Shown here: piece after piece, positions 10,289 through 23,423 of the stretch | How the letters are laid out: the number at the start of each line of letters is the position of its first letter | Numbering within the stretch: the first letter of the stretch is position 1 | NCBI RefSeq assembly: GCF_037038585.1 | Contig: NC_092521.1 | Location: 106,532,398 to 106,596,397 of the forward strand | From: Patagioenas fasciata | Lineage: Eukaryota > Chordata > Aves > Columbiformes > Columbidae | DNA length: 64,000 nt | Reading direction: 5' to 3' | Made by a program: the position numbers and the translations under genes | Notes under the pieces: generated by a model | Seen by the model: only the letters and a program-made list of their open reading frames with translations | Told to the model about the DNA's origin: nothing | Database searches by the model: none

Positions 10289-10900
10289 CTATATTCTGGT
10301 TTTTCTTTTGGCAGAGCTATTTCTTGAAGGGGTACTAGGGCTAAGACTTTTTTTCTCTAGGGTGCCTTTTTCTGCAGCCTCTTCAGCTGCGTGGTCAGCT
10401 AAATGGTTTCGTAATTCAAGTTCAGTCTTAGATGCTTGGTGAGCTCTGCAATGCGTAACAGTGACCTGTGGGTTTCTGGACTCCTCCAAGCAGTGCTAAA
10501 ATTTGTTTGGTATGCTAGATTGCTGTCCCTCGATCTGCCAGTAATCCTCTTTCTTTCCAAATAGCTCCATATGCATGAACTACTCCAAAGGCATATTTTG
10601 AGTCAGTCCAAATGTTCATGCATTTTCCTTCACTCAATTCCAGTGCTTGAGTGAGTGCTATTAATTCTGCCTTTTGGGCTGATACATCTGAGGGCAGGGC
10701 ACTCAATTAAATTACCTTATCCTGAGTGGTCACCGCATATCCTGGTAGATATTTTTCATTTTGGACAAAGCTGCTTCCATCAGTATACAGCTCCCAGTCT
10801 AGATTTTCTAAGGGAATATCCCTTAAATCTGGTCTACTAGAGTATACTTCTTCTATAGTTTGTAGACAATCATGTTCAGAAGCCCCTTCCACATAAACAT
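10289..10900 (-). pseudogene. ERV RNase H remnant
   Basis: Three minus-strand frames together show an RNase H domain: LYTDGSSFV with the first acidic residue at 10707-10892, KAELIALTQALEL and WTDSKYAFGVVHAYG at 10515-10706, and CRAHQ with HLADHAAEEAAEKG at 10289-10489. The catalytic D, E and D and the late D are all visible, but the frame breaks between blocks. Confidence 0.82.
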
Positions 10901-12339
10901 AGCAGGGTTAAGAATCGAGGTAGTTCTCAGTGTTGTGTTGTTCTGTTCTAACAGAACCACCTGGTATATGAGCATTCGACTTGGTGTCAGCCAGTGAACT
11001 CCTCTCTGTTCAAGAACAGTGAGTACCACATGTGGAACATAGACAACTATATTTTGTCTCAAAGTTAATTTGCGAGCTTCTCGAACCAAGAGGACAGTGG
11101 CTGACACTGCCCTCAGACAGCCAGGCCAGCCCTGGTTCATGTTGTCAAGTTGCTTGGAAAAGTAGGCCACAGCTTTTCTCTGGTCCCCTAAAAACTGTGC
11201 CAGTAGCCCCAGTGCTATAGTCTGTCTTTCACATGTGAATAACTCAAAAGGATGAGAGGGGTCTGGCAGTCCCAGTGCTGGAACTCGCATAAGTGCTCAC
11301 TTAAGCTGTAGAAATGTGGCTCGTGAGTCATCAGTCCAGATTATAATATCTTTTTGGGCCACCTTTAAGAGCTCTAGAGAGGTTTCAATAACAAGCCATA
11401 GTTGCTTATCCATAAGCGACACCACCCGACCATTTCGAGAAACGCACATAGCTCTCTTATTGCCTATGGCTGCAGAAGTTTGCGTATCATTTCCTTGCGT
11501 TTCTGTCCCAGCCTCCTTTGACCTTTAAGGATTTCAAATCCCAGGTAGGTAAGGGTGGTTTTGACTACTTGGGCCTTTTTCTTGGACACTGGATATCTGC
11601 TCAGTCCTGGAAAGTTCAATAGAGCTACAGTTTGATCCCAGAATTGTTGCTCCATCTCCATGGCAGTTAGAATATCATCTACATATTGCAGCAAGGCTCC
11701 AACAGGATTTTGGCTCCTCCATTCTTCTAGTTCCTTAGCTAACTGATTCCCCAAAATTGTGGGGCTATGCTTAAAGCCCTGCAGGAGGACTGTCCATGTC
11801 AATTGAGTTTTTCTGCCTGTATTCAGGTTTTCCCATTTGAAAGTAAACAATTCTTGGCTCTCACTGCTCAAGGGGATACAGAAAAAGGCATCTTTCAAAT
11901 TTAATACTGTGAACCATTGCAGGTTCTCACTTAATGTGGTTAGCAGAGTGTATGGATTCGCCACTACTGGGTGTATATCTGCTACTATTTTGTTAGTGGC
12001 TCTGAGATCCTTCACCAAGCTATAATCTTTCCTGTTTGCCTTTTTAACTGGTAAAATGGGAATATTAAATTTAGATTCACATTCCTTCAATAGGGCATAT
12101 TTTATAAACTTTTCTATAATGGGGAGTAGCCCTCTTCGGCTCTCTAGCTTCAAAGGATGTTGGTTTTGTCTTACCAGTCCCATCCCAGGTTTTAATCTGA
12201 TTCTCACAGGTTCAGCTCTCTTTGATAATCCTGGTACTTCTGCAGCCCATACTATTGGAATGACTGCATTCTCAAGTGGTGTTGGCAGAGGATCCTTGTC
12301 TGGATGGAGAGACTGCAACATAAAAATAGAGGCTTCCAC
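10853..12339 (-). pseudogene. ERV reverse transcriptase remnant
   Basis: The longest frame (11464-12339, 291 codons) holds the fingers and palm of a gamma-like reverse transcriptase: ILPVKK, LRATN, FTVLNLKDAFFCIPL with the first catalytic aspartate, TVLLQGFKHSPTI in place of the usual LPQGF block, and YVDDIL at 11670-11685 with both catalytic aspartates. Connection sequence (PFELFTCERQTIALGLLAQ, AYFSKQLDNM) follows at 10853-11290 in another frame. All three aspartates are present but the coding frame is not continuous. Confidence 0.88.
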
Positions 12340-12840
12340 ATATTTAGGTTCTGGAATAACGACTTGTATCTTTCAATCTTTAAGCTTAATTTCAGCATTT
12401 AATTTTTCTAATAAGTCCCTTCCAAGGAGGGACTTGGGAGCATCAGGTAAACAGAGAAACTGATGGGTCATCCATTTTTTCCCTAGCTTGAATTCAATTA
12501 GATTAAAGAAAGATCATGTTTTGTGATTCCCTGTGGCACCGATAATTGTTGCAGAATCATTACTTAATTTTCCCTGCACAGTGTTTAACACAGAATAACT
12601 AGCTCCTGTGCCAACTAAGAATTCTGTTTTCCTGCTCAGAGAACACCTCAACTATAACTAGAGGTTCTACTTGGGAAGAGTCCTCCAGTTCCCTTCAGTC
12701 ATTGTTTGAGATGGCCATAGGGGGGTTTGGAGGCCCTTTGGCTTCAGTTGCAGACAGTCCATCTTCCAGTGGCCCTCCTTTTTACAATAGGCACACTGGT
12801 TAAGACCTAGTTCCCCAGGAGGGTTGGAGAGAGACTGTCC
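12340..12840 (-). pseudogene. ERV protease and nucleocapsid remnants
   Basis: In minus-strand order, a zinc knuckle CAYCKKEGHWKMDC (C-X2-C-X4-H-X4-C) lies at about 12750-12800, followed by a protease with LVGTGASYSVL around 12600 and LLGRDLLEKL around 12410. The protease active site reads GTG where a catalytic Asp-Thr/Ser-Gly is expected, so the aspartate has been lost. Confidence 0.75.
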
Positions 12841-13030
12841 ATGTCTTCATCCCCTTCCCGTTCCTGGGGGCACCATTCCTTTAGAGATTCCTTCCGTCAC
12901 TGCGATGACTCTTTGCTTGGTTACTTCTCACTAGTGTTCTCTATTCCTATAAGGATCCCAAGCTACATCTAAGAACTTTCCAAGATCATATTGGTCTTGT
13001 CCTTTAAGTTTCTGTAATTTTCTCCTGATG
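12841..13030 (-). pseudogene. Probable gag C-terminal remnant
   Basis: Minus-strand sequence directly upstream of the zinc knuckle reads as short hydrophilic stretches (LGKFLDVAWDPYRNREH) of the kind found at the end of capsid or in nucleocapsid. The retroviral match stops near 13030 where an A-rich run begins. Family assignment rests on position. Confidence 0.45.
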
Positions 13031-16000
13031 TCTTAAAATTAGAGTAGGAAATAAAAAAAACCCTTGATCCTTCCGCCATCTGCCAGAAAGCAGAAAAGGC
13101 AGTGTGCTTTATTTCTGAAGTACCCCTGAAAATAGTGTTAACTGATTTTGTGCTTTTTCTTCTTTAAATGTAATTTACACAAAGAAGCAACTTGGATTCC
13201 CGTTTCCTCTTTAGCACATTAAAAAGTCTTTACAGGTGTTTAGAGTTTAATAGTTTCAGTTCTCCTGTAGCTCAAGAACTAACATAAAAATAATCTCTTT
13301 CTGGTCTTTTACACAATATACACACCATTAGGGGTACTGCAGCTTTGCCACATTAAATACTTTCAGGAAAAAAAATCTTAAATTCAGCTCCACTGAAGCT
13401 AAATTTTTCTGTTGTTTTCTGGGGTTGCTAGATTTTTTCCACATACTGTAACACATCCTCATTTTCTTTTCTAAGAAACCAGAATGCATTAAACCTCTAA
13501 AAGTGTCCTAAACTGTCTGGCAGCACTAGTATGTTTAATATTCCTTCACAGAGCAAGTTTCTCATCCTAAGCACTTAATTTTATATTGTGCTGCAACAGG
13601 AATTTTAAATAAGAAGCAGAGTCATAAAAAACTTAGTATATTTAATTTAGAAGGATCAAATTCACAAATAATAGTTTTTCAAAAGCTACACCATGCTGTT
13701 CTTGTATGTGACTTTCTGTCCAATTAAAAATTAAAGGTTATTTTTCCCTGACTCTATTTTTATATATTTTGCCCAATCTCTTCTTTTTAATAGAAGGCAT
13801 TTTTATCATAAGCTAATAACAAACTAGAGTCAGAAATTAATAATGCGGGAAGTACAAATGCCTCATAAATAATGTCTGGCATGCTCTTTTCAGGAACAGA
13901 GTGCACACCAAGGCAAATTATTCTTTCTTAGATGGTATGGTATGTTTTGCTTCCTGAATGAGCAACAGACTGTTCATTACAAGGACATCACAGGACAGCA
14001 AGGACTCTTTGCACCAGGTGGCCAATATTCATAAAGATATTTGGATACTTATTGGGATTTAAACTAAAATACTAGACAGCAAACTCCAATGACTTCAGTT
14101 CACCTAAGTGCTTTAGACATGCTCAACTCAAATTCTGGCAGTTTGAAATGCAGCATCTAACTTTCCAAACCTAAGGATTCCTCCAGCTCACACCCACAGG
14201 AATGAGATCACAAATCAGCTCTTAGCATTTTCTCTAGGCAGACATTTTTGTCAGAGCAAATCTATTTAATAACAGTAATCCACTAGAGCATGAATAATGT
14301 TGATTACATGGGTAGCCTTAGACTGACCCCCTTGTCTGTGAGTGCTCTTAATGGAGTCATTTGATGTCAGCCTAACAAATACCACCTTCATGTTGTCTGG
14401 TGTTAATTTAAGGAGTCACTCTACAGTGTTTCACTCATCCATCAAATTCATATACTAAGCACCACTAGAGCGGAGAATAGGAGTCTGAGTTTTATTATTA
14501 AGGCTGCCTGGAAGCCAGGTCCTGTGAGGTGGGGTAACCAGTACATCCTAAGAGGAACTCGGTAAATGTATGTGTATGTCTTTGGCCCTTTTATAAATGG
14601 CAGAGAAGCATGTGCTATGGCATGCACATAATTGCATAAGATGTGCACTTCTCTATGGAATTGGAACTAATATACTAGTGGTACTTTAAAATAGAGGGAT
14701 AAATATTTACTTTATTGATTCATTTATGAAAAATACACAAACTATCTCTTGTTTTCTTACAAATGAAGTCTCAATCTCCTCTTAATCTTAAACTGGACAT
14801 TAAAGCAGTCTTTTTTACCAAAGAGCCTGAGGCAAGAGGTCCTCTGTGAAGTTCTGATAACTTTTCAAACCCCAAGGAATGGTAAATGGAGATCACATTA
14901 GCTATTTGTATCACTCTTTATAGTAGATTTCACAGTGCAGTCTCTCATGCTCTGTGGGACTTTTATGGGGTATACTATGATTCCTGTAGTCTGAAAATGG
15001 CAGTGGCATTTGTATAGTTCCTGGCAGGTTCTTTATTTGCAGTGGCATACCCATAACTGAAGCTAGGTAACCTCTGTTAAACTCATAGTAAGTTCAAGGA
15101 TTTTCCATGAGGCAATGAAGAACTGCTAGTCATAATGCTGCAAACTGCATTTCTCGAGGAAATCTGAAAGGTAGGAAAAAGTAAAGGAAAAAGTTTCACT
15201 GGTGCCATGATAGCCTCTTTTGAGAGGGGACTTTAATGTGGTGTTTATGCTGCTTGTGAGAAGGGACTTTACTGTGGCTTTTTTGCTGCTTTTGTCTATG
15301 CATGCACACTGTGCATCCTTCAGTGCTTTGCTGGAAAATGAAGCACTTCTGTGTGCCATATCATGTGTACCTGAAACCCAGCACACATGAATCTAGCAGA
15401 TGTTGCCTATGAAAACCACAAAAATTTGGCAAACTGTTTCAAAAAAACAAAGTATCTTTTTAAAATTTCCAGTCTGGAAAGCAAGCACAGATAACTATTC
15501 CCATTTTTTCAACGGTTTCTCAGAAAACAATTAGTACCTTCTTGAAAGGTTATATCACCAGTGGGAAAGGAAATCTTAAATTTTAAGCCCACTTGCCTCA
15601 TCTAAATAAACCCACAGAATAACATGAGATGCCCGGGAGCTCAGGTGGACCCATGGATGGGGGCAAGCTGAATGCAACTGGCAAGGCATCTGCAGCAACA
15701 GCATTAATGGAATCTCTCTCCCCTGGGGAGCCCCTGGAGCCAGGGAGCTGACCAGTCCCTGGGCAGCGTGGATTACGCTGGGTGGGCGAAGTGGGGGCTG
15801 ACAGCCCTTGGTTAGCACGTGTGTGGAGTGCTCCCAGAGAGGATGTGAGGGGTTAGTTTTCCTTCCTGCTCCAGCTCTCTGCCTTTACTGGAACCCATTC
15901 TGAAACAGGTACAGAGAAGAGTGTTCTTCATGGCTTGATAATGAGGGTTCTGATAGAGTCCAGCCGTGTGTTTGTGATGGACTGTGGTTCCCACACGTTC

Positions 16001-16410
16001 ACATCTCAGCATTTTCAAATGATGTTCAGTAATCCCTTTTCTCTTTCTCCTTTTACATCTTGCACAGTTCGCTCTCAAATGTCTCCAGGGAGTGTTGTAG
16101 GGTCGCTGCTGTATGTAACAGCAGAGTAGATGCTGAATGAAAGATTTAACTCATTGTTTTGCTTGTGGGTGGGGAAGTATTTAAAAAGACAAAAGGTTGT
16201 GCGGAATGAGAAAAGAGTTCTGGTGTGCTTTCAGCTAGTCACTTTTCTCAGAAGGCATTGTGACTTGCTGATGGGATTTTATTGAGAGAATACACAATGG
16301 TATTCACAATGGTAATGTTTCAAAGATGTGTGTCTTCTAGGAATGCATAGCTGTACATATAAAGTATGCACATCTGAAGTATTCTGCTTTCTTTAACATA
16401 TCTTTATATA
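13031..16410. other. No gene
   Basis: Mostly AT-rich unique sequence. 15580-16130 is richer in GC with open frames on both strands (15576-15818, 15812-16078), but none shows a domain or splice structure I recognise. Confidence 0.5.
15222..15293. repeat. Imperfect 36-bp tandem duplication
   Basis: GAGAGGGGACTTTAATGTGG at 15222 is followed by GAGAAGGGACTTTACTGTGG at 15258, each continuing to a TGCTGCTT block. Two copies, period 36. Confidence 0.75.
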
Positions 16411-16690
16411 ATCATAGAATCATTTTGGTTGGAAAAGACCTTCAAGATCATCAAGTCCAACTGTTAAACTAACACTGTCACTAAACCATGTCCCTAGGAA
16501 CCTCATCTACGTGTCTTTCAAACACCTCCAAGGGATGATGACTCAACCATTTCCCTGGGCAGCCTGTTCCAATGCCTGACAACCCCTTCCATGAAGAAAT
16601 GTTTTCTAATATCCAATCTGAACCTTCCCTGGTGCAACTTGAGGGCATTTCCTCTCATCCTATGCAATACTTTGCACAGTTTCTGCTCTG
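16411..16690 (-). mobile_element. CR1 3'-end fragment
   Basis: A minus-strand CR1 tail of about 280 bp: ATCATAGAATCATTTTGGTT, GGAAAAGACCTTCAAGATCA, CACTGTCACTAAACCATGTC, then the last ORF2 codons (CCCTGGGCAGCCTGTTCCAA region) up to the GGCATTTCCTCTCATCC block. 5'-truncated. Confidence 0.9.
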
Positions 16691-19600
16691 CAAGCCTGCC
16701 ACCTACACTGCTGTTATAATCAATAATATTTGCTATAAGAAAATGACTCATTACAACAAAATACTTCTTTTTTTTTGAAGGATAACTATTTCTGAAATGG
16801 AAATTCTGCATAAGCATCCATGTCTGCAAGTGAAGTTTGATTTTGTGCAGCAATCGTAATGATTTTTGCTTGACTGCACCATATGTTGGCATCTTCAAAG
16901 CAAAGTTCCTGGCATGAGTGGATTTATATAATTTATTGAATATTCCACTCAAAAAGTGCACCCTATCCTTAATTGAATGATTCATAACCTAAAGATGTCT
17001 CTGCCTGTTCTCACTTTGAGTGGTGATGAGACAATGTATTTCCATGAGCTGCACAAGTATTTCACAATCTAAATCCAGGCAATGCTTTGGAGCACCATAC
17101 CTGGGATTGTAACTCACAAATTTTCCCAACTTTCTTTTTCTGATCTTAAAATCACAAAAATAATGTGAGAGGGCTCTCATGTGCTGCAAGGATAAAATGC
17201 AGGTATATGCCAGACTTGTGAAATAAGCTCTTTGGAAACATTCTACAAAGTAAAATACCATCTGAACAATGTTTCTGTGAATTACGACAGGTATGGACTT
17301 AAGAAAAATCATGGTGTATTAAAAAAAAAGCTGCATTTTTTCAGCTAACTTCATGTTTTGACTAATATGATGTTTGAATATTTCTTCAATATTTTTCTCT
17401 GAGCCCTTTTAGCTCCTAATTCAACAGGGTCTTCATCCAAGATAGTGACTCCTCTGCAGCACTACTAACTAAAATGATTTCACACTAACAAAAAAAAGAA
17501 TTGAAAGCTGTGGAATTAGAGGTGGCTTACGACATATCAACTTAGGCTTATTCTGAAAACAATCATCAGACACCCATATTCCACAAAGTGTGTGATATAC
17601 CTTAATTGATGCTGGAGCACTCCTCTTGTTCAATCGGGTAGAAAACGTGTGAGTTAAAAGTGTGTATTCAAAGCTCCCAGTACAGCAAGTGGAAAGCAAA
17701 TATATTTGTATCTCAAAAAGCCAATGTTCATAGTAACTTTTTTTTTCTCCCTTTTTCTCCAGCTCATACCTTTAAAGGTCAGTGAAGTTCTGACCTAGAC
17801 CTGAACAGTTTTTCATTCTTGATGCTATTTTAGAAAGTAAAGTTATACATTCATCTGAGTTTTCTGATAAATTATGCTGCTAGTATCATATTCATGAAAT
17901 ATTTTGAAGGTATAAACAGCAAATTTCACTGTTCCAAATGTAACTAGATAAAGGGTTTTCTTCTAAGGCCTTCTTACTAGCTATTAATTAAAAATTTTAT
18001 TAGAAAGAAGTATTACTACTTGGAAAAAAGAAAGAGTTAAATTTCAGATTTAGATATTATTTATGGACTATATGAAGAATTCTCCTAGGTCTGTTATATT
18101 TATTCGTTCTCACTCAACCTGATAAGCTCTTCTAACATTGGGGTTTGAGATTTGTGAAAATAGGATGCTTCATTATTTCATTTAGTAAAAGTTAAATTAT
18201 CTTCTTGGTTTTCCGAGGGCTATTTTGTTAATGGAAACTCAAAATAGGTAGGAGAAACTGGTACAATGAAAGATGCTTTTGGGGGCCATGATGCTACAGG
18301 AGACAAAAAATTCAGATTCAAAGGCATGTGGGTTGTGTCTCCTCAGAGAAGCTGTGGCATTTGTTGGGACCCTCCCCTGAATGCCTGGCTGTCTCCAGTT
18401 GAAGGTTGGCAAGGCATTATGGCCACATTCTGTGAGGAAATTCCTATTTAGAAATGGCACCTCCTGACTTCCTGGGTCAAGACTCTTCATCCTAGCAACA
18501 TTTTGTGGCAACTTCTTGACTCCTTTAGTACTACTTGAGCTGTGCACTTAAGAAAACAGGAGCTTTGATATTTTCACTACAATTGCTGAGGCTAGTTACA
18601 CATGTAAATCCAGTGACAGCAACTGAACTACAGCCTTGCTTTAGCGGGACATATTCTAAGAAAGAAAACTCTCTTTACTCAGTGATGCACGAGCATGAAT
18701 GAACACAACTTTGACTTTTTGCTTCAGGCTGAATTTACAAAGCTTGGCACAGGGAAAGACAGTTCTTCAGCTACAAGCTGTGCATGTGCAGGATAAAATC
18801 ACTGTTCCAGTCAGAAGCATGAAATTTATATTTACTTTTAGAAGTTCAATGATGCTTTTAAGAAGGAGTCTCAAACTGCAGCATGTACCATACTGTCTCT
18901 GATGTAGCCTCCTGAGGCCTCTGTGCCCTTTTTAGGAAACTAGCATTATGTATTGATCCAGCTGTTATCATCTGAGTGGTTTATTTATCCACTGCTCAGC
19001 TTCCACTTAATTTTGAGACAAAGCAGGCATTCTTAAAAATCATAACTGACATGTAGTAAAGTACATGTACTTACATGTAACATACTATTCTAAATGCATA
19101 TATTTGATCTGGCACTCTGATTGCAGGTACCTACATAGCTGTGTCATGTTGGGTTTTGTGATGAGGTTGATGTATTATCTGAAATTTAACAAGCTTGTTA
19201 TGAACGAGGCTAATGGGGATAAATCTTATCTCACTGTGATGGCTTGTTAAAGCCATGAAGAGGGGTCAACAAGAGGCATGACTTATTTCAAACAAGCCAT
19301 TCATAAAGCCATAAATTGGTAAGTCTTTAAAAATGCAGGTTTTCAAGCTGCAATTAAGGAGATTTTAACACTGGGCTCCTCTTCAGGGCATATTTCCCTC
19401 TTTGTAAAAGTCCCTCAGAATACTGTCTTTATAACAGGTCTCAAATACAACTTGAGTAACAAACTGCCTTGACATGCCTTCTACAACAGAACTTAAATTT
19501 TCCTGTTTAATTGCAGCTTCCTGCCCATTAGTACACATAACATGGTTATGAACAATAAAGCCATAATTGAGTACTGTCAAAAGTTCGAAAATTACAATTC

Positions 19601-20949
19601 TGTTACTAGCAAAGTAACTAACACTGTCAGCCACATAATGTTTCACATGGAAGTCCTGTTCTCTCTTAATATTTTTAATATTACATTACTGTAGATTATT
19701 GTAAATACAAATACTGATCCTTTCCCATCATTGTGCCTGTTATCTAAAGTCTTTCTTGTCTCCTCTTATTCACAGTTATTAACAGAACTCAAGTTTTTTA
19801 TGACCTTTTGACTGTGTTGATCCCATCATGTCGATACCACGTTTGCTAGTGATTCTCTTAAATTCTTGGTAGGATTTGTGTGAACCTTTTGTTAAGTCTT
19901 AGAAAAAAATATATGTTTGTGTTCTGTAGTGCTGTAGGAAAAAAATCCTGAGCAACTTGGAAAAAACAGACAGAAAAAAACCCATCTTTTTTCATGTAAC
20001 AATAAAGAAAGTGATGTTAGACTGATGCTTTCATACTTCGTGTGAGTTTTGTTGTTGTTGTTTTGTTTTGTTTTGTTTTGTTTTTCAACATTTAAGATGG
20101 ATGGTACTGTTTCCCTATATTGGTTACCCCTATTTTCAAAAACAGATCAGTGCTAAATCTCTTCCAGAGTTTCCTTCTTCTGTTGTGTCTTGGTAATAAA
20201 CTCCATCTTCCCCTTTGCTTAGTTAAAGCACAATAACAGGATGTTCTGCACTTCTCAGCATGGAAGATACAGCAAGATTATGTGGGAATCACCAAGAAAA
20301 TAGAAACACAGGTGGCTATGAAACTGAACATCTGAAACAGTCCTTGATAATATCAGGATTGGTACAACACAGTGAATCAAACGGAAACATTGGCTAAGTT
20401 TGAGGAAAAGCAAAGAATGACTGCAGGGTCATCTTTTATTACAAGAATATTTGCATCGGTGTCTTACAAGTGGACAAGAGCAATATGGGAGCGTGGGTGC
20501 ACTGGTAAGGCAGTTCAATGGAACCTGGATTTCAGCATTAGCAAGACTGCCATTGTAGATATTCACTGTATTGCAGTAAGTTTGTTTTGCAGGTGGGGCT
20601 GAAATAAGTGGTCTTCAGAGGACCATCTTACATTAGTTACCAGGGGTCTCTGAAAAGCCAGTGAATCTCTTAAGGGCTGGAGAGTATTTATTTCTCACTG
20701 GATATTCTACGTACATTCAGCACCCAGTGCTATGGAAGACAAATGCTGGGGCAATTTCTCCCTGGGTGGAGAAATTCAGCCATTAATGATTTACAGAACA
20801 AAGTCAGTAGCAAGATAATCAAATAAAGTTATTTATGCCACTGAACCTGACATAGACTTAAACCTGACAGTCATCCTGTTGTATGTCAATCTATTGTGTG
20901 ACAATGGTAAAATCATGCCTTCAATATTTGGGCATAGATGTGCTGACAT
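16691..20949. other. No gene
   Basis: Unique AT-rich DNA. Minor items are a 14-bp perfect palindrome AAGTACATGTACTT at 19059-19072 and a TTTTG microsatellite near 20050-20082. Open frames here are short and featureless. Confidence 0.5.
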
Positions 20950-20989
20950 AGAAACTCCAGGGATGGTGATTCAACCACTTCCCTGGGGA

Positions 20990-22560
20990 GCCCATTCCAA
21001 TATTTGATAACCCTTTCAGTGAAAAAATTTTTCCTAATATCCAGTCTAAATCTTCCCTTGTGCAACATGAGGTCATTTCCTCTCATCCTTTTGCTTGTTA
21101 ACTGGGTAAAGACTGCAATCCACCTTGTTACAACCTCCTTTCAGGTAGCTGTAGAAACTGATAAGGTCTCCCCTCAGCCTTCTTTTTTCCAGGGTACACA
21201 ACCCCAGTTGCCTCAGCAGCTCTTCATAAGACTTGTACTCTACACCCTGCACCAGCTTTGTTGCTCTCGCTTGGATGCACCCCAAACCTCAATGTCTGTC
21301 TTGTTATGAGGGACTCAAAACTGAACACAGTATTCAAGGTGGGGCCTCACCAGCAATGAATACAGTGGCACAATCACTTCCCTAGTCTTGCTGGCCACAC
21401 TATTTCTGTGCTGTTGGGCTTCTTGGCCACCTGGGCACACTGCTGGCTCATATTCAGCCATCTGTCAATCAACATCCCCAGGTACTTTTCTGCTGGGCAG
21501 CTTTCCCCGTGCTGTTCCCTGAGCCTGCAACGCTGCCTGGGGTTGTTATGACCCAAGTTCAGGACCTGGCACTTGGCCTTGCTGAATTTCATGCAATTGG
21601 CCTTGGCCCATTGATCCAGCCTCTCGATTTCCAAGGAGATCAAGACTCCCACCCAACTTGGTGTTATCTGCAAACTTAATGAGGGTGCAGTTGGTCCCCT
21701 TGTCCAGGTCACTGATAAAAATATTAAACAGAATTGGGCCCAATACTGATCCCTGGGGAACACCACTTGTGATCAACTACCAGCTGGATTTGGTTCAGTT
21801 CACCACAAATCTTTGGGCCTGGCCATCCAGCCAGTTTTTTACTCAGTAAAGAGTATGCACGTCCAAGCCATGAGCAACTAATTTCTCCAGGAGAATGCTG
21901 TGGGAAGCAGTGTCAAAGGCTTTACTTAAGTCCAGGTAAACAGCATCTACACTCTTTCCCTCACTCAGTAAGTGGGTCACTTTGTCATAAAAGGAGATCG
22001 GTTTAGTTAAGCAGGACCTGCCTTTCATAAACCCATGCTGACTGGGCCTGATCACCTGGTTGTCCTGTATGTGCCATATGGTGGTACTCAAGATTACCTG
22101 CTCCATAACCTTCCCTGGCTTTTTATAGCCCTTCTTATAGATGGGTGTCACCTTTGCTAATCTCCAGTCAACTTGGACCTTCCTGTTTATCCAGGGCTGC
22201 TGAAAAATTATGGAAAGTGGCTTGGTGAACAACTCTGTCAGCTCCCTCGGAACCCTTGGGTGAATTCCACTCAGCCCCATAGACTTGTGCGTGTCTAAGC
22301 AGTGTAGCAGGTCACTAACAATTTCCCCTTGGATTATGGGGAATTCATTTTGCTTTCTGTCTCTGTCTTCTATCTCAGTGGTCTGGGTACACCAACAACA
22401 ATTGGTCTTACTATTAAAGACTGAGGCAAAGAAAGCATTAAATACCTCAGCCTTTTCCTCATCCTTTGTCACTATGTTTCCCCCATATCAAATAAAGGGT
22501 AGCCTTCCTTTTTTTTTGTTAATGTATTTATAGAAACATTTTTCATTATCTTTTACCACA
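20990..22560 (-). pseudogene. CR1 ORF2 remnant: reverse transcriptase
   Basis: Fragments in several frames. 21843-22472 carries the linker and fingers (CLDTHKSMGLSGIHPRV, VTPIYKKG) and the palm start ([20 protein letters not shown]). 21546-21776 has [20 protein letters not shown] and the catalytic box reading FADNTKLGG, in which the second aspartate of FADD is asparagine. 21073-21285 is the C-terminal block with [21 protein letters not shown] deletion after IYKKGYKKPGK removes part of the fingers. Confidence 0.85.
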
Positions 22561-22792
22561 GTAGCCAAATTTAGTTTAAAGTTCTTATGACATCTTTGCA
22601 GTCCTCCTGAGTTGCCTGCCCCTTCTTCCATAGGTCATAAAATCTGTGTTTTTTCCTTAGTTCCAGATGAAGCTCTCTGTTCAGCCAGTCCAGTCTTCTT
22701 CTCTGTCAGCTCACCTTTCAGCACACAGGGACAGCCTGCTCCTGTGCCTTTAAGATTTCCTTCTTGAAGAATGACCAGTCTTCCTGGACTCA

Positions 22793-23423
22793 TTGCCCTT
22801 CAAGACTGCCTCCCAAGGAACTCTGTTAACCAAGCCCCTAAGTAGGCCGAAGTCTGCCCTTCAGAAGTCCAAGGTAGCAGTTCTGCTGACCCCCCTCCCT
22901 GCATGTCCAAGAACAGAAAACTCAATAATTTCAAGATCACTATGCCCAAGGCAGCATCTAGCCATCCACATTACCCATAAGTCCTTCTCTGTTTGCAAAC
23001 AACAGGTCCAGTGGGGCGTTTTCACTAGTTGGCTCACTGACCAGCTGTGTCAGGAAGTTGTCTTCCATACACTTCAGGAGCCATCTGGTAAATTGCAATC
23101 CCCTTGAGAACAAGGGCTAGCAATGGTGAGACCTCTTCTAGCTGCTTATAGATAATTTCATCTGTCTATTCATCCTGGTTGGGTGATCTGTAACAGATTC
23201 CCACCATGATATCTGCCTTATTGGTCTTCCACCTGACTCTTACCCATAAATACTCGACCCTTCCATCACCTCATCAAGCTCTAGACAGCCAAAACACTCC
23301 CTAACATACTGGGCTACCCCACCTGCTCTCCTTCCTTGCCTATGTCTTTTGAAGAGTCTATAGTCGCCCATTGCAGTACTCCAGTTCTGTGAGTCATCCC
23401 ACCATGTTTCCATGACTGCAATC
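22793..23423 (-). pseudogene. CR1 ORF2 remnant: endonuclease, C-terminal part
   Basis: Minus-strand endonuclease sequence up to the provirus. The last segment (23240-23423) reads ETWWDDSQNWSTAMGDYRLF and GRRAGGVAQYVRECFGC. The N-terminal codons continue beyond the provirus at 29252-29340. Confidence 0.8.
23418..23423. repeat. Target-site duplication of class II provirus (left)
   Basis: GCAATC directly before the LTR; the right copy is at 29246-29251. Six base pairs, as expected for alpha- and beta-like integrases. Confidence 0.95.

Larger units (their letters stand above)
9331..13030 (-). mobile_element. Class I (gamma-like) ERV internal region, decayed
   Basis: A minus-strand retroviral internal region with the order nucleocapsid zinc knuckle, protease, reverse transcriptase, RNase H, integrase. 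Domain order and motifs (LLGRDLLEKL, YVDDIL, one CCHC box) fit gammaretrovirus-like class I ERVs. Many stops and frameshifts and an internal integrase deletion show long decay. I found no LTR, primer site or target duplication at either side, so both ends are presumably lost. Most of gag upstream of 13030 is missing. Confidence 0.85.

Noticed and set aside
15576..16078. GC-richer patch with frames on both strands, possible processed gene copy
   Set aside because: No recognisable protein, no poly(A) remnant and no flanking duplication seen.
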